64,000 bases of DNA, from contig OZ024887.1 in the NCBI GenBank assembly GCA_964017195.1, forward strand, positions 60,566,811 through 60,630,810, written 5' to 3'. Source of the stretch: Siderastrea radians. Taxonomy: Eukaryota > Cnidaria > Anthozoa > Scleractinia > Rhizangiidae. The translations under genes were made by a program, and so were the position numbers. The stretch's first letter is position 1. Every line of letters begins with the position of its first letter. Below the pieces are notes generated by a model. The model saw nothing but the letters and a program-made list of their open reading frames with translations, did not search any database and was not told the DNA's origin. Positions 12,060 through 26,000 of this stretch are shown here, one piece after another.

Positions 12060-13135
12060 TGTAGCCTCTCCTCCCTTCTTTACTTCGCTTGAAAACAAAC
12101 AAAGAAACAAAACAAAAACAATAAAAATATATATGTTCCAGTTGCTTCAGGCAACTGAATGATCACGATATTGTATTCTGCCTCTCTAAGACAGTACCTT
12201 TCGCCAGTTCAAGGTACTCGATCGATTACTGAATTTAAAATTACATCGTCTTCTCGTTGCCGGATTGTCATTCACGCTTCGACTGTAAATGAAATGACAG
12301 GATGTCATATAAGGCACTAATTCTATCAGCCGGGATAGGTAGCAGAGAGAATCACCGCTGAACTTCCTTTTCTCAAATCCCTTTATTTTCCTAATGCCAC
12401 TTGGAGATTTATCATTTTATTTAACTACTAAAAAAATACTAGTAAACAATATGGCTAGCTTTATTTCTACGTTACCCGTCAACAAAAATATATTAATTTT
12501 ACTCATTACCAAAGACTATCCCCACAATTTTTTTTCTGCGAACTGCACATTTTTAGCAGTTTTTTGTCTTAATTCTCTGTTGATACTATCAATCATGTTG
12601 ACATCTATTTTATTATCTTTTCACTGTTTTAAACTCTTTTTCAAATCCCTTTATCATTTTGTTAGACATTTACGACCGCAACTGAAATAGAATTATGCCT
12701 ACTCATTAATTCATACTAATACTCATTCATTTTAAGAACTGTGTTTTTAACATCGAAGAAGCAGTGTGACTTCTTTAACCTATGGCGGACGGAAAAGCTT
12801 CCGCCTTTTGGACTTCTCAGCAGTAAAACTACAACAAAGCTACAAGCACCGAAAAAGCTTCAAGGCACCTACCGACGGCAAAAAAATGTTTGCAAATTTC
12901 AAAAAGTTGGGAAAGCTCCACAAATATTTTCAAGATATGGCTTCAATCTCAGACTGATGAAAATACTTTGCAAAAACGCTAAAAAGCTGTTACAAAAGTT
13001 GGCAAGTACTGTTTCTCGCGTTTACACTAGACAACATGAATCTGCAAACTTCAGTTTGCCGTGTGGTGGCAACTTAACGTTATCCAAATGGCCAGTTTAA
13101 TCTAAATCAATTCAAGTATGTTGCTGGGCCTCTGT
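12060..13135. other. 3' flank of the aminopeptidase gene
   Basis: Beyond the stop codon of the minus-strand aminopeptidase gene the sequence is AT-rich. A possible minus-strand AATAAA lies at 12465-12460, and the transcript end may fall in this stretch. The open frames here (such as 12394-12690 and 12741-13100) show no domain and are probably chance. Confidence 0.4.
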
Positions 13136-16100
13136 TCAGCAGTGGCCTTTCAAGAAGTGCGCTACCATGGCAACTACTGGAGCTCCAGTTGGTACTTGCG
13201 GGAATTCACCGCTTGACCCAGCAATGTCAAAATGTGAGTAGCAAATAGGGCGGTCCGAGTCAATACCATGCTAAGACAATGAAAATACAAAATAGTAAAT
13301 GTCAGAACTGGTGGTTCACTTTGGTCCTAGTGACTAAACTTCTCATTTACATTAGACTCCCGCTATCTAGAACACACAAGGGAAACCAAAAACTGTTCAA
13401 GATAACGGAAGTTTGTGATAGCCAATAGTAACTAGCGAGCAACATCAATCAAGGGGAACGAGTGTCAGTTCGAAATAGCGGAAAGATAAAAAAAAGTCGG
13501 ATTTTGAGATTGCGGGGGCCGACTGTATTTCCTGTTAAATGAACCTTCTGCAATAAAGACACTTTGTTATTTTGCCACTTAATTCTGACTCTTTGGGTGA
13601 CAGTGTTAATGCGTTCAGCCTGTGGGAATTACAGTCGTTCGGCAAGGTTGATACAGTCATTGTAAAATGTAGTTCTGTACGCGTGTGTTGCAAATAAATC
13701 CACCCTAAGTCAGTAACTAAATAATTAAAGCGGTTTTCAGTTGAGTGTTGAAGGTAATTTACGTTTTGCTTTGACTTTGCTTTACTACGCTTTGTGATTG
13801 GTTAGAATCACTCGCTCCACTTTTCAATCAATCAGATGTAAAACCAAAACCAATCGTGACTTGCCGATTACTTGAATTTGCTTCGAGTTTTTATTGGTCC
13901 ATTGTGTTGTTTGTGTCTGTCGTGATTGGTTGGAGTGATTACTTTGGTTTTGGTTGTCTGACACTCATTGCAAAACTGCTCTATACTCACCTTGTCCAAT
14001 CCCGCTGCTCTGATAAGAAAAGCAGCTGGGAACTGGTGTCCTCGCGGGGTGCGGCTGGACGGTGAGTTATTACACTGCAATACATCTGCATACGCTGACT
14101 TGGCATTCGTAAACTCATAATCCTGAATACAGTATTAACAATCAATTAAACTAAGGTCATTTTCCCCCGTCTGAGTAGAATGAACTCATTGCGTGCTGCT
14201 GGGGCCTGGGTAAAGGTCATGTAATCCGTAAGGTGGGCAAGTGCATCTGCTACTACTCAGAGCCCCAGACATTTTGTGAGAACATTTCTTACACTTAATG
14301 CAAATTTATGTAAAATAAGGTAAATTTATATACATACAGGCAATAACAATGACACAGTTATTTAGCAATATTTCTTTGACAACTAAATTTCAACTCCTTT
14401 CATTTTTCGGCCTAGCTTAAAGGGGCTATGTCACGCTATTTTAGTATCTTTTTAAAAGCTCAAAAAGTGTCTGTGCATCAATTGAATTCCAAAAATAATG
14501 GTCTAGCTTTGTTATTAAAGACTATCTTACGACAATGAAACTGTTTCCTGTCGTCAGTTGCTACCGATGGCAAGGATGGAAATGGATTGAAACTTGAAAA
14601 AATTGGGCCAATTTCTCAAGTTTTCAAACTATGTCTTCAAAAATCACCAAAAATATTATTAGGGTTAGCTCTCCTTGAAAAAATTCATTTGATATCTTAC
14701 TCATAGTTTCAGAGGAGTATTTTGTGTATGAGTAAAGGCACTAGCTAATGAATTGAGCACAGAATTAGCCCAAAATAGCAAAATCCTCGTGACATGACCC
14801 CTTTAAACACTCAAAGGTTTCAATAACTTGAAGCAGGTGACAGACCTAGCCTAGGAAGGCAGCTACTTGGAAAATTTTTCAAAAACATTTACTGAAAATC
14901 AAAAACAAAGTAGTTCGTTGTTTGGGTTGAAATAAACGTTGAAATCCATCCCCTGTTACTTTCTAATTAAACCAATGAACAATTGGATCTTTATTGTTAC
15001 TGTCAGTACTGTAGAGGCACAAATGTTCCCTTTCCGATATAAGGTCCGTATTAGACTTTTGAAAAAACCTGTTGAAGGATATAGCTGCCTTAATATAGGA
15101 AATTAACGCTCACAGGAAATTAATGCTCATATAGGAAATTAATGCTCACAATGTTAATTATGCTGTAGTCTTAACGAAGTGGATAGTCACTTTCCACAAC
15201 GTTACTTCCTATCGTTGTCATCCCAATTTCTGAACCCTCTCCTTGGGTTTAGTCAATCTGATACTCAAAAACAGCTTTCGTTGTTTGGCATTTCTCAATC
15301 TTTGAACACATATTGTTACCATAATTTAACCTCATTCTGGCGCTCAGCGACGTACCTTCTCTTGAGAGAAAACAAGACCTCCACTATTGTGTCAATTTCC
15401 TTCACCTGGAAAATTTTTCTTCTCCTTGATGTTAATTTCCGGTAATCTCAACTGATTTTACCTTCAATTTGTGTTAATTTATGCCACGTTTATTTCAAAT
15501 ACCTTGACAAACACAAGCGCTAATGTTCCATAAAAACGCAAGTCTTCGATGGCTAAGTTTAGATAGCGAAGGATGTCATATCTTTCTAAAATGTTACATT
15601 ATCAATTTTTGTAACTAAAAAGACAAACTAAGAAGCATTATCATCAAGAGCTAGAAACATTGTTAGAGTTCTCCAGTTAAATTTTGCAAAGGCTTACCTC
15701 TCTGCGAATTGTTGATACCTCAAAGGGATCACCCATATCATGTCCAGCTACAAACAAATATTAATAACAAAATGTTAATAAATAAAAATTTATACACTCG
15801 AGGGGTGGCAAGTTTTACAGTCTAATTTCTGACTACTAATTTACATCTGCTGCAAACAGCCAGACATTCAATTCTTGTATCACTTTATGGTGCTCCCAAG
15901 GGAGCCAACTTACACGTGGTTCACGTGTATATCATTTAAAAGGAAATTGGGTTGGCCATCGTCTCTATTCAATAACAATTTTATTTTAATAAGATGCAAG
16001 TTATTGATTTCCAAATAATGATAACTATCTTGTTCAAAAACATGGTAACAACCTTCTTGGACATTCTGAGCAAACTTGGTACGAGCGGCAGGTCCATTGT

Positions 16101-17002
16101 CCATAACGATCTATTAATAAACAACATTAATTAATATTTACGTGGACAAGGTCATGACATATTTATGTGCCCGTGGTAGTTCCCAAAGAAGTCAATCGAT
16201 AAAAATCAAGTGATTTTTACCGCCTGATAACGAAAATCGGCGAAAATCGATAAATATTTTTGGTGTTTCAAATCAGTGTTACCAATTTCTCAAGATTTTA
16301 TCGATTTTTAACGGATGACCTTTCTTGTTGTTATTTGGTGTTTAAAGCCTGCTTAGTACACAAGAACCAAAAGGAACAAAAAGTATTTCGCAAAGCGGAA
16401 GCGAATTTCCATTTTCACGAGACAAACGAGAAAGCTGCGTTAGCAGTAGACCAAACGGTCAACACTCTATTCCAGGCTATTTTACTGTACGCAGTTCTGA
16501 CAGGTAGATTATCCCCAGGTTTACGAAAACCGAAACCAAATAGTTGCATGGATAACCCTTTGATTACCTTAAAGAACTCTCATAGGTAGACGTGCCCACA
16601 AGTCGAACTCAGAGTGTTTTTTGTTTGGAAGCAAGAAAACCCACCAGCAGAACCGGAAATGGGAAGAGAAGGACTTTCGCTTTCTCATAGGTGGCAATAT
16701 AGTTTAAAAAGAACAGAGCGGTGCGTACAGACCTGGCAGTTCCCAATAAAAGCATTTTAAAACTAAATAACACGTGTCTTCTATCATTTACGTTGGCGTT
16801 AACAGCTAGCCTAGAACAATCACTCAGTGGAACAGTCTGCCTCAGTCTTTCTTTGAGAACACTAATTTAACTAAATTTAAACAGTCTGTTTCCTCATTCA
16901 ATCACAGTCCTATAAACTAGATACGTACTTTACATTTTTTCGTACTATTTAGCTGACCCCACGCCATCAATCTTCGGCTTCGAAGGGTAGGCGTTACCGG
17001 TA

Positions 17003-17063
<61 letters not shown>

Positions 17064-20000
17064 TATCGTGCATAAAAATGTTACTTTAATCGAACTCACA
17101 GACAAAAATTTCGCTCGTTAGAAATCGATAAGAATCAAAACCAGTCAATAAAATCGATACTTCTCTTTAATATGTCACCGATTTTTACCGATTGATCGAT
17201 ACAATCGATGTTAATCGAATCAATTTTAACGATTTTTACCGATTTCGCGATCGATAAATGAATCAGAACCGATTTTTATCGAATGACTACGTCGGGGTAG
17301 GCAAATTTCTGGCACAAAATTACACGTTAAACAGCTGTACCCTTTATTAGCAAAGTACGTTCAAATCAATTTTGGTTAACTTAAAAAACATTTAATATCA
17401 AGAATTGAGCTAAGAGCATCAGATGCTCATTGAGAGAGCTCATTTCAGTACAAGCATTAGATTTATTTATTTTTTTCAACACATCACGTTTGGATAACAA
17501 CATAATTTTAACCCTTTCCCTCCTAAAGTGGCCAAAGCAAAAAATTCACCAAAAATTCCAAATTTCGTTTCGTAAAATCCTGAGAAATAAATAGTCCTAT
17601 GCAAAAGTTCTGCCAAAGAGGTTTTATTTGGATGGTAACACGATAGTATTTTGTCAACGGATTAAAAAGTTAGAGTGACAAATCATCTCACCATACTTGG
17701 TCTAGGAGTGAAAGGGTTAAAAGTGACAAAACTATGTAAAAAAAGGTAGCTGCAAGCACAGTAGAAAAATCAATTTAGAGAGCCAATGATACACTAAAAT
17801 TGTTGTTGGAAAATGGTGATGCAAAAAGCACTTGTTGTTATTCAGTTGGCTTATAACTTTCTATTAAAGACCAATAAAAACTGTTAAAATGCAACTAATA
17901 AAAGACCGGCCTGGATCACAAACCAAAGTAACCACTTTGTTTTGAGTACTTGAACTGAAAGTAATGAGAACAGTTCTTGTTAAACAGAGTCACAGCATCT
18001 AACATTAAAATGTTTCAGGACATGACTTACTGTGTAGGCTGGTCCCATGGCAAGGATAGCATGACCAGTGAGGGTTGCTATGGTTACAATTTGGGTATGA
18101 ACCTTCTCGTCAAGAGCCTGCAAGACAATTAATTCTCAAACTCATTAATAATTCATAGAGAGAAAACAAAGAAAATCGCTACCGTGACGGTGGTTTGGAT
18201 ACCAGACCTTAATTAGCATGAAATTTTGCGAAACTTTTGGTTTTAATTTTTCTCCAAGAATTATGAATGCTTGAGAAGCCATATCAAACGCTCCATAGAG
18301 CGCTTTATCAGGTATCCAAAAACCTTGAAGTTGGTTAAAAAAACTCGGCGTCGCCTCGTTTTTTCAACCCACTTATCGGTGTTTGGATATCCTGATGAAA
18401 CACCCTTTCTCTGACAAGTCTCTTACTAAGTTCCATTATTGATATTCAAAATATTTTCATTCCCAGAACATTTTTTGCAGTAGATTTAGGCCAATGTGTT
18501 ACTAAAATGTACCCAGTGTCTGAGAATAGAAGAAACGTCTCCCATTTCCCAGCAAACCATTGGTTTGTATTTTTATGGTTTACGAATTTTTCCGCCAGTG
18601 TATTTTCGATCAGGTGCATACACCCTGATCCTGTTAGGTTGCGACAATGTTAACTGTTGACTTGCCAAAATGAGCTGGTTATTAGTTTACCTTCAATTTC
18701 ATGTGATGAAGAGCATCAGCCATGGCCATACGCCCCTCAGCATCAGTGTTTCCAACCCTCACTCTTGTCCCAGCAGCAGATGTGATGATTTCATCAGCAA
18801 CATAACCCTCTAAGAGAATTACAACGGGCTTCACAAAAAACTCCATAGTTCCATCGTGGACAACAAGGCTACTTCCGTTTGAAGTGTTGTCACAGGATTG
18901 GACAACAGTCCCCTGGCCACGCTTTGCAAAGGGGTATTCTGTCTTTCAAATTTTGTAAAAATTTACGAGCCACCTTTTGTTTTTCTTACAGCTCTTGTTT
19001 GTCCAAGCTCTCTTAAGAACACAATGCTACTGTACTTGATTTTTCTTTTCAGTCATCAGACAGAGCCTTTTTGTGTCATTTCAGGAGCCACTTTCACATA
19101 TTTCAATCTTTCCTTAAAAAGGACTGAAAACCTTTCTTCTCATGTAACACAATACGATACATCTAGTTTACATCCCTGCTATGCCAACTCACAAATTTTA
19201 ACATCCATGATAAATTCTTGGCCACAAAAGTGATGGTTTTTGTTAGGATTTGACATGAGCTGACCTTGATTAATCATGAGCTTCATGTATCGTTAACCTC
19301 GCAGGAGAGTACACTGCATTGCAATTTGTCAGCTTTGATTTTAGTCTTGAAATACACAAGAAGTTTGCACTCCATGAATTGACCGGTAGAATTAACGCCA
19401 AAACAAAATTCCACAAAGAGCCCAGCTTCTTATGAATTAATTTTTTGTCTATTGTCGTTTCAGTCATTTAAATACAAACATGTTTTAATCAGTTATTTAC
19501 TTAATTACATGCTAATGAGCCTAAGGTGTCATCCATGACCTTAGGGTAAATTGTATAGATTAACAAATTTTACACCCTCCAATTTTAAAACTTTTTGCGG
19601 GCTGAGATGACAGCTCCATGCCAAAACCCAAAGCTAGGTCTTTGTCAGCGATTTTATGCAAAGGCAAGCAGTTTGTTTTAATCAATTATTTACTTAATTA
19701 CATGCTAATGAGCCTAATGTGTCATCCATGACCTTAGGGTAAATTTTACAGATTAACAAATTTTACACCCAATTTTAAGTTTTTGCAGGCTGAGATGATA
19801 GCTCCATGCCAAAACCCAAACCTAGATCTTTGTCAGGGATTTTATGCAAAGGTAAGCAGTTTGTTAAGCTCAATTTAGAGCAACAGTTACCTGCTCCTAC
19901 ACTGTTGCGCACCATAGCCATTGTACCAAGAACTTTAATTCCCTTTGGCTTCAATCTTGCCAGAGTCTGAACAGTTGCAAAGAAAGCAATGTCACATAGC

Positions 20001-23000
20001 ATCAATATCATGAAAAATAACAATTTTTTTGTTTAGATGAAGAATTCAGTTTTTTGTAACAAATAAGTTAATAAAAATTAGCTATGCTTTGAGTCTGCAG
20101 CGCTTGATTTGGAATTTAGATCAGAATTAAATGCTTGTTGACTTCAGTAGCACACTAGAACCTTTCATATTTTGCCCTAACTGATCACCTCAAAACTTCT
20201 ATTAATAGAAACCCTTTTACCTCAATTTTCATTTCAAATCAGAGGGGTACTAGAACTGTGGTTTCAGAATGCAGCTAAACATGGTCTGGTAAAGGGTAAG
20301 GGTTTCAAAGTACCAGCAGAACACCTGGGGAGGGGGGAACTCCCCATAAAAAATTACAGGGGTGATACTTTTTCTCTTTAGGGGGGCAACACTTGTAGCT
20401 CAGTGGTACCACTGAGGGTGCTAAAATTTAAAAATAACCAGCGTTATAGTGATTCAAGTATTGTAGCGGACTAAACATTGCATTATGAGTGTCGGATTGC
20501 TGTTGTGATTCTATGGTTGATGTGCTATAATCAGGTATGTTTTTTTGGAGAGTAGACATAGTCAGCAGGTGAGAATAAAAGACAGCTTGTCCCTCAGCAT
20601 TACTACATTTGCTGGCAGCAGTGATTATCCTAGTTGCCTAGTGGAGAGCAATCACAGGAGCAGTAAAGTAGTCTATTTGTCTTGAATTTTGACTTGTAAT
20701 TTTGACCTACAATTGGGAGCACATGGCATCCCATGAGAGATGCGAGTACAACTTGACAACCTTTGACGAAGTTCCACCACCAAGAGATTTTGATTCTGGC
20801 TTCTCACATTCTATTGACTTCAGCAAAAGCCAATTCTGACACAGCTACAAGCAGACTTCAGGAGACACTATGACATGGCATGTTGGCAGAAAAATGGTTT
20901 TACGCCTGAGATAGCCAGATCTACGACACAGAAGGAGAACTTGCAGCAAAATTAAAAACCCTGAAATTGTCCCAACAGAAGAGAGACAAGGAGCTCACAC
21001 AAGTGAGAGAAGAGATTCACAAAGCGACAACCAAACCTACAGGATTGTGTGACCGTGAAGAAACCTTAACGTCCACTCCCCCAGTGGCCACCACGTGTCC
21101 AGCAAAGTGAGACACGACTGATTTACAACCTGAAAATCCAGAATCGAACATGAACAATGGAACCCGGCATAGAAAAGATGATGATCATGAACTGTGGACC
21201 AACTGTGGACCAACTGTGGAAAGAATAGGCCAGCTTGTGAAAGAAAAAGAGTCAAGACAACCTCAGTATCCTTCCTTACAAATGCCACCACCAGTCGTGG
21301 GGTCAAAGCTGCATGCAGACCAACCCCTTATGATGCCTGAGTTCCTGGGACCACTTCTGTGCTCAATTTGAATTAGTGCCTGAACTAAATGGCTGGGATC
21401 GTTGTACTAAGGCCATTTATCTTAGTGCCTTTCTGCAAGGCCCTGCCTGCACGATCCTAGGGGTCCTGGATCCCAGCAAGTGATAAGATTTTGCGGCTTT
21501 GACCAATGCTTTGGACTCTCGGTTTGGCTCTGAACACCAAACTGAAATGTATAGAACCCAACTCCACTCTTGGATGAAGAACGACAGGAAACTTTGCCTG
21601 AACTGGCATAGGTGATCCAGCATCTCACATGCCAGGACTACCCTGATGCCCCATCCACCCTACAGGATACACTGCCCAGGGACCACTTTATCGATGCACT
21701 CCCACACAGAGGTACGATAGCGCATTCATCAAGCTAGGCCTAAATCTCTGAGGGAAGCGTTGTTAGCAGCCCTAAAAATGATAGAGATTGAGCCAGAGTC
21801 CAAGTGCTGTCTTTCCACTGGTTACAGGTTCTCCAGGGCCTAATTCCTCTCTACAGACCGACCTACAACAGCAAGTTGTGGAACAGCAACAAGTAGTCAA
21901 CCGCCTCCTTGCTACACATGAACCACCATCACCCACATGTAATGGGTCACACTGTTTTAGGAGGGGAGGGTTGCCAAACACTTTCTCTGGGTGTTTTACT
22001 TGTGGTAGCCTCGACCAGATTCAGTGTGAATGTCCAAGAAGGGAACCACTGTCATCGGGAAATGAGTTCCAGCCAGGTTCGTGAGCTAGAATCCAGCTGC
22101 TATCTTTGATGCAAGGCTCCCAATCATGAGATTCAGCCAGAAGTGAAGCGTGTAGTGGGCATTGACGATGGTCCTCTGGCCAAGGGAAGTATTCTAGGGA
22201 CTGAAGTAACGTTTTTAATAGACACTGGCGCCATTGTCACGATTGTGAGTCCAGCTGTATTGAGCAGAACCCCAGAACTGCGATGCCCCACCCTCAAGGA
22301 AGTTAAAACGGATATGCTTCTTGCAGATGGCAGCTTCCTCCCTTTCTTGGGCTGCAGGCCTTTTTGAAATTTGCTTGGCAGGTAGGAAGGTGATGCATGA
22401 TGTGTGGGTGGCAGAAACAAAGCTGGATGGAATCATTGGCATAGATTTCATTAAGGAACACACCTGTCAGCTGATCTTGGACCAGGGATGATGTGAGCTG
22501 TCATTTAATGGCACTGTGGCTGAACGTGTGCTAAGGTGATTGATCCTTGTTGGACAGTCTCCCTTGCAGTGACCAAAGGTCAAGAACGTTTCACCAAGCA
22601 GAACCAACTGGTGGTTGCAAGGACTCCTGTGGACCTGACCAATGATGTCACTCCGCTGAGATTGCTAAACCCAACAGATCAGCCCCAGACAGTCTACCAG
22701 AAAATCATCGCTGCCTGGTGCAAACCAGTGGAAGATGTTATGGGAACTACTCAACAGGGTCTGTAAGCGAAGGAGGTATCTACAAAAGGACAACACCTGA
22801 TCTGGATGAATGTGAGAAGACAATAGCTGCAGCACTATTAATCGAGTTTGCTGACGTGTTTGTTAGTTCCCCTGACGACCTGGGCAAAACAAGTATTGTC
22901 CAGCACTCCATCAACACTGGGGACAGCCAGCTAATCCGTCAAAACGCTAGGCAGTTGCCTCTATGTCAACAAGCAGTGGCGGAGAGAAAGAATCAGATGA

Positions 23001-26000
23001 TGCTGCAAATTGGGGTTGTTGAGCTGTCGTCCAGCCCATGGGCGTCTCCAATTGCTTTGGTTCGCAAAAAGGATGGGTCCACCCGTTTCTGTGTGGACTA
23101 CCCACAGTTAAATGCTACAACAGTGAAAGACTCCTAGCTACTTCCAAGGATAGATGATTCAATTGATGTCTTGTCTGGTTCTTCCTGGTTCAGCCACTAG
23201 ACCTTGCCAGTGGCTTCTGACAGATGGAAGTAAGGGACAGTGACTAACCAAAGACAGCATTCACAACAGGAAATGGGCTGTATCAGTTTACTGTCATGCC
23301 TTTCAGTTTGCGCAATGCTCCTGAAACCTTCGAGAGACTCATGGAGCGTGTGTTGGCTGGACTGCCTTAGGAAGTGTGCCTACTGTACTTGGATGACATC
23401 ATTGTCAACGCCAAAACCTTGGAATAAAAATTAGAGTGGCTTTAGGCCATCTTCACTTGACTCAGAAGGGCTGGACTCAAGCTTAGCCTTAAAAGTGCCA
23501 TCTACTCAAGAAGCAAGTCCTCTTTCTCGGCCTTGTGGTGGGTGAAGAGGATGTGTTCGTGAACCCTGAGAAGATAAGGGCAGTTCATGAATGGCCCATC
23601 CTGACATCTGGCTCCAACCTTAACGTTTCCTGGGTCTCCCCTCCTACTGTCGTCGCTTCACCTGTGGATTTTTGCTCATTGCATCTCCCCTCCACCGTTT
23701 GACGGAGAAGGAAAGGGACTTTGTTTGGGCACCAGAATGGGACATTGCTTTTCACAAACTGAAGCACGCTCTGCGTCAGGTACCTGTCCTGGTCTAGCCA
23801 AGACACCTGTCAAAGACACAGATGCCAGTAACAATGGCATTCATTTGGTGCTGTGCTCTGCCAGAAGCGGGATGGGGAGGAAAAAAAGATTGCCAACTTC
23901 AGTCACACCTAACAAAGTGGGAGAGGAGGTAGTGTGTATGAGAAAAGAGTTATTGGCTTTAGTGGCGGCTGTGAGTCATTTTCACCACTACCTGTATTGG
24001 CGACACATCAAGATTAGAACAGACCATGGGGCACTCAAGTGGCTGATAAATTTCAAGAATCCAGAGGGACAGACTGCAAGGTGGATCAAGATACTTGAGA
24101 TGTATGATCTTGAAGTTGATCATCGCCAAGGCTGCAGTCATGGCAGTGCAGATGGTCTCTCCCGACACCCTTGTGGTGATTGCAGGCACTGTGAACGTAA
24201 TGAGAAGAAAGTAGGATGCAAGGACAATCAAGGTTGTGAGGAGAGAGGAGACAAGCAAAATGAAGTAGACGGTGAAGAGCATCATTGTGTGGCAGCTAAG
24301 AGAAGCGAGGATGGCTGTACTCAGGAAAACCATAATGAGCAAACCAACATATCCTCCTGGTTGCCAGTACCGTCCAATGCAGAGCTCAGAAAAGATCAAC
24401 TTCCAGATTCATGTCTCGGTTCAGTCAACGGTTTCAAACAGAAACACCCTGAATGCCCACCTTGGGAGGAGGTGGCCTATTGGCCAACTCGAACCAACCA
24501 AGAACAGCAGTAAGATAGAGTATGCCACAAAACTCATTGAACAGATGGAGCAGGTTCATACAGACATTCAATTCAGCAGTGATCACCAAAAGAACTACGA
24601 CCACCACCCTGTGAGCCAGTATCAGTACAAAAGAGTGGCTGCACAGCCTGCAGGAGAAGAAAGGTATCTGCCTAAAGCTAATTCGCAGCTTTGATGGTCC
24701 ATACCTGGTCATCAAGAGATTTAGTGTCTTTAGTTTACTGGATACAAAAGGGTCCAAAATCCAAATCCAAGGTTGTTAATCATGATCGCTTGAAAGCTTA
24801 CCATGGCCCAGATGTTCCTGCAGCAGCCAGTTGACAATCCAGCCTCTGAACCCACGGTGGATGACCGCACAACCAGCCCAACAGCGAGCCACAACCAGCC
24901 TAGACATACAACTAAACCACCTGCACGGTTGGCTGATTACCACATGGGCAATTAAATGGAGCAAATGGACAATGTTGTGAACTATGAAGGTTTGAGCCTA
25001 GTTTTGTCAGAAATTATTTTTTTGTGTGTTTCGTTTTGCTCTTAGGTGAATTCTTTTTGGTTTGTCGATGCAGGACGCATATTTGGAAGATGGGGAACAA
25101 TGTGGTGAAGTTAAGATTGCATTACGTGTGTCGGATTGCTTTTGTAATTCTGTAGCTGACGTGTTGTAATCAGAGATGTGCTTTTTAGATCTATTCGGAC
25201 AAAACAAGTAGTTGGCAACTGAGAATAAAAGACAGTTTTCTTTGGTTGTTAAGGAATCTTGTCCCTCAGCAGTGCTACAGTATCTTTAGGAGTACTGAGT
25301 TTGGAAGTACGACAGAAACTATTTCATTGTCAGCCAACTGATTTCGTACCTCTTAGTGGTAAAAATTAATTGGAGCCATGCCCACATAACTTTTTGGGGT
25401 TTTCACAAACTTGTCTTGATCACCGTCCCTCATTTTATAATGCCCCCCTCCTCTGGTAGCACAACCTAGCAACAAATTCCAGGGTACCTTCCATACCCCT
25501 GCCCAAAACTTCCCACAGTACCCTCCATGCTCCAGGCCAAAAATTCCCACGGTACTCTCTATACCCCAGCCCAAAATTCCTAAGGCACCCTTCACATACC
25601 CCAGCCCAAAAATTCCCAGGGTACCCTCCATAAACATTTTTTTCTCCACAAAATACACTTGTTAGTGTAGTATTACTGTATGGCTATACGACTCCATGCC
25701 ATTAACTGAGTTGGCTCTGGTAAGAAAATACCTGAAAGAATCCTGCCACAGCTGCTGCACCACATTTGTCCCTTAGGTTCAAAAAAGAAGGTAAAATCAA
25801 AATCAAATATTACTTATCTTTTCCGCATTTTGGAAGAAGAAACGACTATATTGAAACGCCAATGATAATTACAAATCTAGGACTAACTGCAAAAGTTTCA
25901 AAATAGACTCACTCTTCTTCCTTCGCTTTCTTCACTTTCTCCTCACTTATTTTCTTTTTTTGCCTTAATTTCTTTAAAAATAGTTTGTAATAACAACAAT

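Larger units (their letters stand above)
20462..25279 (+). mobile_element. Decayed Ty3/gypsy-type LTR retrotransposon
   Basis: Two LTRs bound a decayed gag-pol region, with the 4-bp target duplication GTAT outside. Visible blocks in order: gag-like sequence (about 20723-21790, with [16 protein letters not shown]), a damaged zinc knuckle [14 protein letters not shown] near 21990-22040, an aspartyl protease with LIDTGA near 22216, reverse transcriptase ([20 protein letters not shown] near 23040, catalytic YLDD near 23388), and RNase H ([10 protein letters not shown] near 24020). Sequence then passes directly to a post-integrase tail, so the zinc-binding and catalytic core of integrase are gone. 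Many stops and frameshifts show it is inactive. It sits antisense in aminopeptidase intron 12, a usual arrangement for tolerated insertions. Confidence 0.9.

Noticed and set aside
12394..13100. Open frames of 98 and 119 codons on the plus strand
   Set aside because: AT-rich, no domain, no splice context; more likely part of the aminopeptidase 3' flank.
16917..17105. Poly-tyrosine minus-strand reading frame
   Set aside because: It is a translation of the (AAT)n microsatellite.
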